Positions 8,758-17,357 of a stretch of DNA of 43,044 bases are shown in pieces. The stretch's first letter is position 1; every line of letters starts with the position of its first letter. The translations under genes were made by a program, and so were the position numbers. Source of the DNA: an uncultured Bacteroidales bacterium (GTDB taxonomy: Bacteria; Bacteroidota; Bacteroidia; Bacteroidales; UBA3663); the NCBI GenBank assembly GCA_902779265.1, contig CACZAY010000027.1:1-43044 (forward strand). The letters run 5' to 3'. The notes below the pieces were generated by a model. The model was not told the origin of the DNA. It did no database searches and was given only the letters and a program-made list of their open reading frames with translations.

Positions 8758-9981
8758 TTAGTAAAAGAATATATATCCCATCGTGATGGCCGCGATGATG
8801 CCGATGAGGTCGGCCGCAAGACCGTAGCCAGCCGCGTAGCGGAACCGTTTGATGCCCACCGAGCCGAAATAGACCGCGAGGACGTACATCGTCGTGTCGG
8901 TCGAGCCTTGGATGATGGACGCTACGTGACCTTGGAAGCTATCGACGCCGTAGTGTTCGAACACATCGAGCATCATGGCACGTGCTCCGGCACCGTTGAG
9001 CGGCTTGAGGATGGCGCAGGGCAGTCCGGCCACGAAATCGGTGTTCATGCCGATGGCCGAGAAGCACCAGCCGAGGCCGTCGGTGATGTAGGTCAGCGCG
9101 CCGCACTCGCGGAACAGGCTGATGCCCACGAACATTGCAATCTGATACGGGATGATGGTCACGACGGTCTGGAATCCCTCTTTCGCACCATCGACGAAGG
9201 TGCTGAACAGCGGAACTTTCTTCCACACGCCCACCAGCAGGAAGAGCATGATGCAACCGAACAGCAGGATGTTGCTCACCAGCGTCGAATAGAGTTTCAG
9301 ACTCTCCTCGTCGAGCGTCGCAAAGAAATATGAAAGTCCGCCGATGAAGGCCACCGCACCGCCGATGAAGCCCAGCAGCACCTTGTCGAACCGTATGCGC
9401 TGACGCAGGCAACACAGCAGCAGGCCGCCCAGCGACGAGCAGGCCGTGGCCAACAGCAGGGGCAGGAATATGTCCGATGGATTGGCCGCACCGTATTGCG
9501 CACGGTACATCATGATGGAAATCGGGATGATGGTCAGACCCGACGTGTTCAGGACGAGGAACATGATCATCGCGTCGCTCGCCGTGTTCTTCTTCGTGTT
9601 CAGTTCCTGCAGCTCCTTCATCGCCTTCAAGCCCATCGGCGTGGCAGCGTTGTCGAGACCAAGCATATTGGCCGACACGTTCATCAGGATGCTGCCCTGG
9701 GCGGGATGCCCTGCCGGAATGCCGGGGAAGATGCGCGAGAAGAGTGGATTGATGAGCCGTGAGAACTTGGCAATCACGCCGCCCTGTTCACCGATTTTCA
9801 TCAGTCCGAGCCAGAAACTGAGCACGCCGACCAGTCCGAGGCAGATTTCAAAGGCGCGCTTCGATGCCTCGAACGTCGTGTTCATCAGTCGGCTCCACAC
9901 TTCGACATCGCCCGTCAGCGAGCCGACAATGGCCATGATGAAGGCCACAACGAAAAAGAATAGCCAGATGTAGTTAAGCAT
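8758..9981 (-). CDS. Nucleoside-recognition (Gate) membrane protein, SpmA-SpmB fusion type
   Basis: A 407-residue integral membrane protein with many hydrophobic helices. The first half carries SpmA-like sequence (GLVGVLSFWLGLMKIGEQGG, HPAQGSILMNVSANMLGLDNAATPMGLKAM). The second half resembles SpmB (DGAKEGFQTVVTIIPYQIAMFVGISLF, LPCAILKPLNGAGARAMM, ASIIQGSTDTTMYVLAVYFGSVGI). Both halves belong to the nucleoside-recognition/Gate family. In sporulating Firmicutes spmA and spmB are separate genes for spore-core dehydration; in non-sporulating Bacteroidetes the fused form is common and its substrate is unknown. It probably has a transport-related role. Its stop is followed by the GC-rich hairpin repeat. 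GH106 starts a separate reading unit behind it, with a 34-bp gap. Confidence 0.8.
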   Translation of the reverse strand: MLNYIWLFFFVVAFIMAIVGSLTGDVEVWSRLMNTTFEASKRAFEICLGLVGVLSFWLGLMKIGEQGGVIAKFSRLINPLFSRIFPGIPAGHPAQGSILMNVSANMLGLDNAATPMGLKAMKELQELNTKKNTASDAMIMFLVLNTSGLTIIPISIMMYRAQYGAANPSDIFLPLLLATACSSLGGLLLCCLRQRIRFDKVLLGFIGGAVAFIGGLSYFFATLDEESLKLYSTLVSNILLFGCIMLFLLVGVWKKVPLFSTFVDGAKEGFQTVVTIIPYQIAMFVGISLFRECGALTYITDGLGWCFSAIGMNTDFVAGLPCAILKPLNGAGARAMMLDVFEHYGVDSFQGHVASIIQGSTDTTMYVLAVYFGSVGIKRFRYAAGYGLAADLIGIIAAITMGYIFFY

Positions 9982-10015
9982 AGTTTATTTTTTTGTAGTT
10001 ATGTCGGGAGTTAAA

Positions 10016-12847
10016 TTATTTCTCCATGACAATCAGGTTGATGCCTTGACTGAGGCCGGCTGGAATAAGCACTTGGTCGCGCCGCACGAACGGGATGTCG
10101 CCGTACTTCTCGATGCCGGGCGAGGTACACAGGGCCGCCTTGTCGCCACGATTCTGGTTGAGGTCGCCCACCAGACGGTTGCGCCACGGATTGGTGAGCC
10201 GCAACTTGACGGGGAACGTGCATTGGCCCTTCTTGCTTTGGCCGATGCAGGTCGCAACGGCATCGGTGATGTCGAGCGCGTAGGTCGGATCCCAAACCGT
10301 GCCTAGATCGGAGTTGCCCACCCAGACGTGAGCCGTCGCACCCAAGGCCGGCAGGTTCAGTTTGAGGCGTTGGCCAATGTATTTCTCCGGCAGAGTGAGC
10401 GTCAGGTCGTATTCGAGCACGCCGCAATAGTATTTGATGTCGGGATTCTTCGATTCGGTGATGTCGCGTAGTTCGCTGATTTTCTGCGTCTTAATGTCTT
10501 TGTCCGATGGGAATGACAGCCGTCCGTCGGCCTTCGTGATGTGGAGCGTCTCGACGATGGCCGGAGCGAGCACTTCACGGTCGTACGAGGCATCGGCCGC
10601 AACCTCCTCACCGAAGAGGACAATGACCGCCTGACGTGGGCGCAGTTTGATGCGGTAGGCTCCGTCGCGGGGCGTCATCGCGTAGCGTCGGCCATCCATC
10701 GGGTCGAGCAGGACGGCACTGCGACCGACCTCGCGCGTGAATGTCACATCGGCCATCAACTCCTTGTCGTCCTGCATGTTGGCCAAGAAATAGGCATCCT
10801 TTCCGGCCCTCTTGCGGTGCAGGTAGTTGATGCGGCTGTCGTCGGCCTTGTCGGCAAAAACGACCTCGCGCTTGACCTCGGGCGCGGGCAGGAAATCGTT
10901 GTCGCCCCAGATTTCATTGGCCAACCGCAGCACTTCGGCCGATTCCTCCGCGTGGTTCAGCAGTCCGAGCGAGGCGACGGGTTTCACGCCGCACACCTTG
11001 GCTCCGGCCTTGTGCAGCGCGTGCAGTTGGCGCATGGTCAATAGGTTGATGGCCGATTGCCGCACGATGATATATTGATAATCAATGCCTTTCAGGTGCG
11101 GCCGCTGGATGACCAGCCGTCCGTCGCGGACTTGGGTTTCGGCCAATGCCTCGGCGTTGATGTACTGGTATTTCTGACCTTCGGGGATGAGGCGGGCAAG
11201 TTCGTCGGCCTTGCATTCGTTGGCCGGACGGCAATCGCCGATGTAGATCAGCGCATCGGCACACCGCTGTGCACCCTGCATCTGCTCCTGAATGCGCTGC
11301 TGCCATGTCCAGTAGGGCAGCGACTCGTTGAACCACGGATTCAGGCGGTTGAAGGCTTGGCCATAGATGCCGAGCGTGAAGCCCGGGCCGCGATCTTGCA
11401 TCTGGTGCACGTAAGAATGGAGCATCATCTTGCTCACGCCCTCCGAGTAGGCCTGGTTGGCGTATGGCACCAAATCCCACGGTGATTCGCTGTAGATGGC
11501 GGCACCGGTGTAGGCTTCGCTGGCCAAGATGGGTTTGTCGTAGAGCAGCGCGGCGTGCTGTGGCAGGATGTGGTTGAACGGCGCGGTGACCTTCGATGTG
11601 ATAGGGGTCTGCATGGCCTGCAGACGCGCCCAGAACTCGGTCATCGGCACGTCGCAGTACTTGTAGGTCGCCATGATGTCGCAGCCCGGAATGTCGTCCT
11701 TGCCGCCGTAGATGCCCTCGCTGTAGAGCAACATGCCGTTGGCGTGGCACAGGTCGGCCAAGTGCTTGAAGAAGTATTCCTCGATGAGTTCGCCGAGGGT
11801 GAGCCGGTAGTCGTGGATGAAGGCATCGCACGTTGTCGCGTCGAAGATGGCATCGCCCGCAAGCACAGGCAGATAGGGCAGCATCGAATAGCCGCGCCGT
11901 CTTGCAAACTCTTCGGGCAGGTGTTTCGTCCACGTCTGCAGGCGGCACTCCCAACTGTCCACAAGGAAGTAGGAGAACGTCTTGCCGCAATGCCGTCCGG
12001 CGGCCTTCATCACGTCGCGGTTGTAGTGGGCGAAATGCAGATTGAGGGCGGTGGTGTCCATCTTGTCGCACTCGAAACCGGCGCCTTCGGGTGAGGCCGG
12101 ATGGGTCTTCTGTCCCGTCGTGGTGTAGCCGAAACGCAGCACTTCGAACCGTTTTACCTCGCTGCTCAGGATGGAGAACTGCAATTCGGCTGGCACGGTC
12201 AGCACTCCGCGCTTGGCGTCAAGATAGGGCGTGAGGTCTTTCACATCGGCCAATGTCACAGCCCGCTTCAGCCCCACGGGATAGGCCAGCACGCACACGT
12301 CCTCGTAGTAGTTCGCCTTCGTCTCGGGCTGTGGCAGTTCGATTTCCATGCGTCCGTCGGCCAGACTCTGCAGTTCGCTGGCCCCCGTAATCAGCACTTT
12401 CGCGTAGGTGATGCCCTTCATCGAGTTTTCGGGCGCAATCCATGGGCCGCCGGTCTCGCTCCAGCCGTCGCAGTTGGCCGTGCCGATGGTCATGCCGAGA
12501 CGTTCTGCCTCGTCCAATGCCCAACGGAAAAGGTCGTACCACTCCGGCGACGCGAATTTCGCCACGGGCCAGGCCGACTCGTCGATGTCGCGCATATTTT
12601 CGGGTGCGACGTATTTTTCAAATGCCTTGAACTGCGATCCGAACGGCCGATAGACATTGAGGATTGTGGCATTGTCGATGCCGTTGGCCTTCATGGCTTC
12701 GAGGTCTTTGGTGATGCCCTCGCGGGTGATGTGGCCGTTCATCCAGTGCCACCATGTACCTGTGGCCGATGGCGTCTGGGCATTGGCCGTAAACAATGTG
12801 GCCGACAGTGCGGCGGTGGCGATTGCGGTGCGGAGATGGGTGCTCAT
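10016..12847 (-). CDS. Alpha-L-rhamnosidase, GH106 family
   Basis: A secreted or periplasmic exo-enzyme expected to release terminal L-rhamnose from pectic rhamnogalacturonan oligosaccharides. The start at 12847 gives a signal peptide (MSTHLRTAIATAALSATLFTANAQ) and 943 residues; the alternative at 12916 adds a charged, non-signal leader. The N-terminal TWWHWMNGHITREGITKDLEAMKANGI and GTANCDGWSETGGPWI are hallmarks of the GH106 barrel. The C-terminal ~200 residues (LPEKYIGQRLKLNLPALGATAHVWVGNSDLG in the middle of them) look like a galactose-binding-like beta-sandwich. Function fits the PL11 and PL9 lyases in this window. The gene lies downstream of proC beyond a terminator-like hairpin. Confidence 0.88.
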   Translation of the reverse strand: MSTHLRTAIATAALSATLFTANAQTPSATGTWWHWMNGHITREGITKDLEAMKANGIDNATILNVYRPFGSQFKAFEKYVAPENMRDIDESAWPVAKFASPEWYDLFRWALDEAERLGMTIGTANCDGWSETGGPWIAPENSMKGITYAKVLITGASELQSLADGRMEIELPQPETKANYYEDVCVLAYPVGLKRAVTLADVKDLTPYLDAKRGVLTVPAELQFSILSSEVKRFEVLRFGYTTTGQKTHPASPEGAGFECDKMDTTALNLHFAHYNRDVMKAAGRHCGKTFSYFLVDSWECRLQTWTKHLPEEFARRRGYSMLPYLPVLAGDAIFDATTCDAFIHDYRLTLGELIEEYFFKHLADLCHANGMLLYSEGIYGGKDDIPGCDIMATYKYCDVPMTEFWARLQAMQTPITSKVTAPFNHILPQHAALLYDKPILASEAYTGAAIYSESPWDLVPYANQAYSEGVSKMMLHSYVHQMQDRGPGFTLGIYGQAFNRLNPWFNESLPYWTWQQRIQEQMQGAQRCADALIYIGDCRPANECKADELARLIPEGQKYQYINAEALAETQVRDGRLVIQRPHLKGIDYQYIIVRQSAINLLTMRQLHALHKAGAKVCGVKPVASLGLLNHAEESAEVLRLANEIWGDNDFLPAPEVKREVVFADKADDSRINYLHRKRAGKDAYFLANMQDDKELMADVTFTREVGRSAVLLDPMDGRRYAMTPRDGAYRIKLRPRQAVIVLFGEEVAADASYDREVLAPAIVETLHITKADGRLSFPSDKDIKTQKISELRDITESKNPDIKYYCGVLEYDLTLTLPEKYIGQRLKLNLPALGATAHVWVGNSDLGTVWDPTYALDITDAVATCIGQSKKGQCTFPVKLRLTNPWRNRLVGDLNQNRGDKAALCTSPGIEKYGDIPFVRRDQVLIPAGLSQGINLIVMEK

Positions 12848-12908
12848 GCTGTGGGGGAAATGTTTGTTGGATTTTTTTTGTGGCTTTGGCCGATGGCTCA
12901 TAAAAGGA

Positions 12909-12952
12909 CAAGGCAATGTCCGTCAGCTTGTTGCACGTCGGACATCGCCTTG
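12909..12952 (-). terminator. Probable terminator after proC
   Basis: CAAGGCAATGTCCG (12909-12922) pairs with CGGACATCGCCTTG (12939-12952), with one mismatch or wobble. On the minus strand the hairpin is followed by a T-rich stretch (TCCTTTTAT). It separates proC from the GH106 gene. Confidence 0.65.
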
Positions 12953-12969
12953 ACCCAAATCTTCTTGTC

Positions 12970-13670
12970 TTACTTTCCAGCCGCCTTCATCAGGCCGGCG
13001 ATGACAGCGTGGTCGAAGCCCTCCTTGGTCATCTCGTTCAGACCCTTGATGGTGATGCCGCCAGGGGTGCAGACCTTGTATAGAAGCCCAGTTCGATGGC
13101 GGCCTGCATGGCGGCCTTGATGTACTCGAAGGCGTAGGCGATGCCGCACGACGTGACGGCGGTACCGGCAGCCATCTGCTTCTCGTCGATGATGATGGCC
13201 GAGCCGAGTTCGTCGAACATCTTCTTGACCAATGCCTTGTTCTCGTCGCTCACCTTGTCGTTGAAGGCGATGAGCGTCGGGCTCTGCTTGATGGCGATGG
13301 CGGTGTTCGGGATGACGCTGACGAGCTGGAACGTGTCATCGGCCAGGAATCCGTTCAGGTCGGCGAACTTGATGCCGGCTGCGATGCTGATGATGAGCGG
13401 ACGGCGTTTGGCCAATGTGGGACGGATGCCCTCGATGACGGGCTGCACGAGCCACGGCTTGACGGCGGTGACAACGACATCGGCATCGGCCACAGCAGCC
13501 AGATTGTCGGTCGTGATGTTGATTTCAGGCACATCGGCCTTGATTTTGGCCAATGTCTCCTTGTTCGGTTCGCTTACGGTGATTTCTGCGGCCTTGAAGA
13601 CCGTTCCTGTGGCGAGGCCGCGGGCTGTAGCGCCGCCCATGTTGCCTGCGCCGATAATGGCAATTTTCAT
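12970..13670 (-). CDS. proC: Pyrroline-5-carboxylate reductase, frameshifted near its 3' end
   Basis: Last step of proline synthesis: NAD(P)H-dependent reduction of pyrroline-5-carboxylate. The N-terminus shows the Rossmann fingerprint MKIAIIGAGNMGGA, followed by VVVTAVKPW, SIAAGIK and SVIPNTA, all typical of ProC. The frame runs correctly to AAIELGFY (Tyr197, codon 13080-13082) and then goes out of register, ending at a stop at 13038. In the frame one base away the missing family sequence resumes at 13077 as KVCTPGGITIKGLNEMTKEGFDH and ends AAGK at a stop at 12970-12972. One base therefore appears lost at about 13078-13080. The lost segment holds the PGG-x-T signature, so the gene as written would be inactive; a sequencing or assembly error is at least as likely. 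Confidence 0.85.
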
Positions 13671-13764
13671 AATTTTATTATTGTTTTGAACTTTGATTCG
13701 TCTGGAAATATTTAACCACGAAATTCACGAAAAACACGAAAATGTTTTGTCCGCATGGCGAATC

Positions 13765-13794
13765 TCCTCCCCTCGGGGAGGTCGGGAGGGGGTC
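13765..13794. repeat. Stop-codon-adjacent GC-rich hairpin repeat
   Basis: A full copy: the palindrome CCTCCCCTCGGGGAGG, then TCGGGAGGGGGTC. It begins 2 bp after the stop codon of the MlaD-like gene. Confidence 0.75.
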
Positions 13795-13796
13795 TC

Positions 13797-14660
13797 TCAT
13801 TTCCCGAACACCTTGATGTTGATGTAGCGTTTCGGGTGCGCCTTGATGTCGTTCACGAGGCTGTCAACATCGGCCAAAGTGCCTTCAAGTTGGCGGTGCA
13901 GTTCGTCGCTGTTGATGAGGCGGCCGGCCGTGCCCTGCGTGCTGTTGAGGGCCGACACCATGAGGTTGACCGAATCGAGCGTGGCGTTGGCTTGTCCGAT
14001 GATGTCGCGTATGCGGGCCTCGCGCAGTTCGACGCTGAGCGTGTCGAGGTTGGCGGTGGCATTGTTAACATTGTGCAGGATGCCGGGCAGTTCGCGGTTC
14101 AGGTCGGTGAGCGTGCGGTCGAGCTTGTGTGCCAAGGTGTTGACCGACAGCAGCGTCTCGTTGAGCCTTGTGTCGTGGACGACGGTGTTCAGCCCCGTGA
14201 GCAGCGAATCGACTTTTGGCAGCAGAGCCATAACTTTCGGCATTGCATCGGCAATCCCATCGGTCAGACCGGGAGCCATTCCACCGCCCAGAAGGGTGTC
14301 GCCGGCCGCCATAAAACCATTGGCCGCATCGCCCAAAGTCAGGTGGATGTTGCTGTTGCCCAAAAGGTCGGGCACGATGATGGCCGATGTGCCGCGTGGC
14401 AGTCGCAGCGACGGGTCAAGGTAGAGGCCGAGTACGACCTCGTTAGTCGCGTAGTTGTAGTGCATCGAGCCGACGAAGCCCACTTTGTAGCCGTTCAGTT
14501 TCACATGGCTCGACTCGGCCACACGTTCTACGTTGGGGCTCTGCATGTAATAGACCGTGCTGGTGTGCAGCTGTCCCTTCAGGAACTTGATGCCAAAGAC
14601 CATCGCGACGATGGCCACGATGGTCCAGATACCGATTTTTATCTCTTCTGCGCGTTTCAT
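13797..14660 (-). CDS. MlaD/MCE-domain lipid-transport protein
   Basis: A 287-residue protein with one N-terminal transmembrane helix (IGIWTIVAIVAMVFGIKFLKG) followed by an MCE domain at about 35-115 (VYYMQSPNVERVAESSHVKLNGYKVG, LRLPRGTSAIIVPDLLGNSNIHL). A long helical tail with coiled-coil character follows (repeated L-N-x-x-L patterns, 140-270). MCE proteins form periplasmic hexamers that carry phospholipids between inner and outer membranes, as MlaD does in the Mla pathway. It sits directly after the cell-wall amidase gene on the same strand, a pairing common in Bacteroidales. The MlaE/MlaF partners are not in this window. Confidence 0.8.
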   Translation of the reverse strand: MKRAEEIKIGIWTIVAIVAMVFGIKFLKGQLHTSTVYYMQSPNVERVAESSHVKLNGYKVGFVGSMHYNYATNEVVLGLYLDPSLRLPRGTSAIIVPDLLGNSNIHLTLGDAANGFMAAGDTLLGGGMAPGLTDGIADAMPKVMALLPKVDSLLTGLNTVVHDTRLNETLLSVNTLAHKLDRTLTDLNRELPGILHNVNNATANLDTLSVELREARIRDIIGQANATLDSVNLMVSALNSTQGTAGRLINSDELHRQLEGTLADVDSLVNDIKAHPKRYINIKVFGK

Positions 14661-14715
14661 TATTCTAAAGTTAAGAAATAAGAATTAAGAAATCCTTTTC
14701 ACTCCTCTTAAATTT

Positions 14716-14747
14716 CCTCCTCCCCTCGGGGAGGTTGGGAGGGGGTC
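14716..14747. repeat. Stop-codon-adjacent GC-rich hairpin repeat
   Basis: Same repeat family as at 13765 with a C-to-T variant (GGTTGGGAGGGGG). It starts one base beyond the amidase stop codon. Confidence 0.75.
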
Positions 14748-14748
14748 T

Positions 14749-16086
14749 TTACTTTATTCTGTTGCCGTTTTCGTCAAAGTGAACCGAAAATGCGTCGGGA
14801 AACGATTTGCGCACCTTGAGGATGGCCTGTTGCAGGTCACTCCGGTCGGCGGCCTCGCCGTAGGTGTAGCGGAAATAGCCGTCCACCTCGTAGCATTGCA
14901 CTGGCCACAGGCCCTTCAGCGCCGCATCGCCACGGTTGAAACGGGTCGTCGAACTCATGAACTGGATGCGGTAGCAGGAGCGTTTGGCCAACAGGGGAAC
15001 GGGCGCACCCACGGGAACCTCGGCAGGCGTTGTCGTGTTTGTGGCCAATGCCGTTGCCGTCTCGGACTTCTGCGTCGGGGGTGTCGTCGGGGCCGATGGC
15101 TCTGACTGCACCGGTTCATTGGCCACAACAACCGCAGCCGATGCGGGCTTCTCATCAACCGTTGGAGAGGCCGTCACAGGTTGAGTCTGGGTCGGGATTG
15201 TGGCCGATGGCGTTTCGTCCGCAGCCGCAGGGACATTGGCCAAAACCGGAACCTCGGACTCCTCACGCAGCTGACGGCGCTCCCAGTTGCGCTTGTACTG
15301 CTCAAAGCCCTTGAAGAGCGATGCGGCGAAGAGGTCCTGCGCCTCGGTCGAGTTGAGGAACTTCTCTTCGTTGTAGTTGGTGATGTAGCCCAGTTCGACG
15401 AGGATGGCCGGCATCGGGCTGTAGCAGAGCACGAAGATGTTCTTGTGTTTCACGCCGCGATCCAGCGCATGACTCTTGTAGCTCGACTTGCGCAGGGCCG
15501 ACATGATGTTGTCCTGCACGTAGTGGGCCACCTCCATGCTGTATTTGTTGTGCTTCTCGCGCTGCGCCTGACACAGGATTTTCGTCTCGATATCGACCGC
15601 TGTCTCGAAGTCGATCTGCTTGCCGTCGATGTCGAGATTCTCGCGCTCGATCATTGTCCGTTCGCGGATTCGCTTCTGTTCGGTCTCGCTCTTGCCTTGC
15701 AGGCCCGTGATGCCGAAGACGTAGGTCTCGACGCCCTTGGCCGAACTGCTCTGCGCCGAATTGACGTGAATCGAGATGAAGAGGTTGCCTTTGGCCTCGC
15801 GTGCGATGCGGGTGCGGTCGGGCAAGGTCGGATAGACATCGGTCGTGCGCGTATAGACGATTTTCACGTCGGGGTGGTTCTGTTCGATGAGTTTGCCGAG
15901 CTTGAGTGCCACGTTGAGCGCGATGGTCTTCTCGTCCTGCTTGAATTTGCGGTGCAGAGTGCCCGGGTCGCCGCCACCGTGACCGGGGTCAATGACGACC
16001 ACAAACTGTGACGCTGCAAAGACCTGCAACGCACCGAAGAACAGGGAAAAGGCCAGGACTGTCAGTCGGAAAAGATAGCGGCTCAT
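14749..16086 (-). CDS. N-acetylmuramoyl-L-alanine amidase (Amidase_3) with SPOR-like C-terminus
   Basis: A zinc-dependent peptidoglycan hydrolase that cuts the bond between N-acetylmuramic acid and the stem peptide, usually for cell separation. It has a signal peptide (residues 1-25, ending FAA) and the catalytic domain at about 27-270. Zinc ligands are visible as His36 (DPGHGG), Glu52 and His107 (SIHVNS), with the catalytic Glu231 (LVELGYITN). A 70-residue insertion between the second and third motifs (115-185) is common in this order. Residues about 280-375 are a Pro/Thr/Ala-rich linker. The last ~75 residues (SCYRIQFMSSTTRF...GYFRYTYGEA) resemble a SPOR peptidoglycan-binding fold. It is followed by the MlaD-like gene. 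Confidence 0.88.
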   Translation of the reverse strand: MSRYLFRLTVLAFSLFFGALQVFAASQFVVVIDPGHGGGDPGTLHRKFKQDEKTIALNVALKLGKLIEQNHPDVKIVYTRTTDVYPTLPDRTRIAREAKGNLFISIHVNSAQSSSAKGVETYVFGITGLQGKSETEQKRIRERTMIERENLDIDGKQIDFETAVDIETKILCQAQREKHNKYSMEVAHYVQDNIMSALRKSSYKSHALDRGVKHKNIFVLCYSPMPAILVELGYITNYNEEKFLNSTEAQDLFAASLFKGFEQYKRNWERRQLREESEVPVLANVPAAADETPSATIPTQTQPVTASPTVDEKPASAAVVVANEPVQSEPSAPTTPPTQKSETATALATNTTTPAEVPVGAPVPLLAKRSCYRIQFMSSTTRFNRGDAALKGLWPVQCYEVDGYFRYTYGEAADRSDLQQAILKVRKSFPDAFSVHFDENGNRIK

Positions 16087-16200
16087 AATCTGCTAAAAAT
16101 GTCATGTTGAGTGGCTCAGAGCATCTCCAGATGATGATTGAGATTCTTCGCCACGCACAGAATGACAATGATGGGAATAATCTGTATGTGAATAATGCTG

Positions 16201-16208
16201 CAAATCTA
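16201..16208 (-). promoter_or_regulatory. Promoter -7 element (TAGATTTG) for the amidase
   Basis: The minus strand reads TAGATTTG, fitting TAnnTTTG, about 115 bp upstream of the amidase start, in the divergent amidase/aroE gap. Confidence 0.4.
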
Positions 16209-16240
16209 CTGAAAAACTTGCACAACTCCAAATTTATTCG

Positions 16241-16248
16241 TACTTTTG
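16241..16248 (+). promoter_or_regulatory. aroE: Promoter -7 element (TACTTTTG) for aroE
   Basis: TACTTTTG fits TAnnTTTG and lies 42 bp before the ATG at 16291. It overlaps the longer possible start at 16246, which can therefore be set aside. Confidence 0.6.
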
Positions 16249-16290
16249 CGGCGTTTTCAACTGAAAAACCTCCGCAACTCTCCGAAATTT

Positions 16291-17058
16291 ATGAACGCAA
16301 AACGCAAATTCGGCCTTTTGGGTCATCCGCTGGGCCACAGTTTCTCCCGACAGTTCCACAACGACCGTTTCGCGCGCCTCGGCATCGATGCCGTCTATGA
16401 GAATTTCGACCTCGACGACATCGCCAAGTTGCCCTCCGTTTTGGCCAATGAACCTGACTTGCGCGGCCTCAACGTCACGATTCCGTACAAGCAGGACGTG
16501 ATGCAGTTCCTCGACGAACTTGACCCGTTGGCCGAGCGCATCGGCGCCGTCAATGTGGTGAAGATTGAGCCATCGGCCGACAGGAATACCCGCGTAGCTG
16601 GAGTGCGTCTGAAGGGCTACAACTCCGACATCGTCGGCTTCCGCGACAGTCTGCGGCCGATGCTCCACAGCGGCGAACGGGCGGCTCTCGTGCTCGGCAC
16701 GGGCGGCGCAAGCAAGGCCATCTTTGTGGCACTACGCGACTTGGGCATCGAGCCGGTCTATGTGTCGCGCACGGCGGCTCCTGGTCGCTTGACTTACAGC
16801 GATTTGACGGCCGATGTGATGGCCTCGCACCTCGTCATCGTCAACTGCACACCGCTTGGCATGTTCCCCAAGGTGGATGCCTGTCCCGACATTCCGTACG
16901 AGCTGCTCACGTCGTCGCACATCTGCTTCGACTGTGTCTATAATCCGGCCGAAACGCTCTTCATGAAACGTGCGGCCGAGCATGGTGCACAGGTCAAGTG
17001 CGGCTACGAAATGCTTGTCGGACAAGCAATTGAAAGCTATCGGATCTGGACAGAGTAG
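16291..17058 (+). CDS. aroE: Shikimate dehydrogenase
   Basis: NADPH-dependent reduction of 3-dehydroshikimate to shikimate in aromatic amino-acid synthesis, in the cytosol. From the ATG at 16291 it is 255 aa, near the usual family size. The substrate site is visible as GHPLGHSFSRQFHN near the N-terminus, GLNVTIPYKQDV with the catalytic Lys, and GAVNVV followed by KGYNSDIVGF. The nucleotide-binding loop is VLGTGGASKAI, and the C-terminal GYEMLVGQAIESYRIW is typical. The longer frame start at 16246 falls in the promoter. The gene is divergent from the amidase and is followed at its stop codon by a composite hairpin element. Confidence 0.93.
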   Translation: MNAKRKFGLLGHPLGHSFSRQFHNDRFARLGIDAVYENFDLDDIAKLPSVLANEPDLRGLNVTIPYKQDVMQFLDELDPLAERIGAVNVVKIEPSADRNTRVAGVRLKGYNSDIVGFRDSLRPMLHSGERAALVLGTGGASKAIFVALRDLGIEPVYVSRTAAPGRLTYSDLTADVMASHLVIVNCTPLGMFPKVDACPDIPYELLTSSHICFDCVYNPAETLFMKRAAEHGAQVKCGYEMLVGQAIESYRIWTE

Positions 17059-17106
17059 ACCCTAACCCCAGCCCTTCCCCGTTATGTAGGGGAAGGGAGT
17101 ATATAC
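17059..17106 (+). repeat. Composite gene-end element, first hairpin (copy A)
   Basis: A 48-bp block starting directly after the aroE TAG. It contains the stem CCCTTCCCC (17072-17080) / GGGGAAGGG (17089-17097) with loop GTTATGTA, and ends GTATATAC. A 48-bp copy follows nadE at 21714-21761, where both stem arms have changed together. Confidence 0.75.
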
Positions 17107-17148
17107 CAAATGAGGCGTTTTCTTTGGCCGATGATTTCTACCTTGATT

Positions 17149-17330
17149 ATGGCCGATGGCTCACGTCCACAAAATGACCGCAGGGGACTGCCGCGCCATA
17201 TTTTGCAGGTCGCGAATCGTAAGGCTTGACTTCCTTTGCTTCGTTTCTTGGGTTTAGCCAAGAAACGAAGCAAAGGATAGAATAATTGATAATCTTTTAG
17301 CGAGAGTCCAGAAATGCCCTCCGCACAGGA
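17149..17330 (+). repeat. Interspersed intergenic element, copy A (shortened)
   Basis: Begins ATGGCCGATGGCTCACG and shares with copies B and C a GCAGG-CGCG-CGTAAGGCTTGA block and the final hairpin. Its hairpin is a perfect 19-bp stem, CCTTTGCTTCGTTTCTTGG (17233-17251) with its complement (17258-17276) and loop GTTTAG. The middle part of the element is missing here. The tail TGCCCTCCGCACAGGA is shared with copy C. Confidence 0.75.
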
Positions 17331-17357
17331 TAATAAAAAAACTAATTTTCATAGATC

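Noticed and set aside
17233-17276. The 19-bp perfect hairpin as an ordinary terminator of aroE
   Set aside because: It lacks a following T run, lies about 175 bp after the stop and is part of a three-copy element, so a repeat or structured RNA is the better description.
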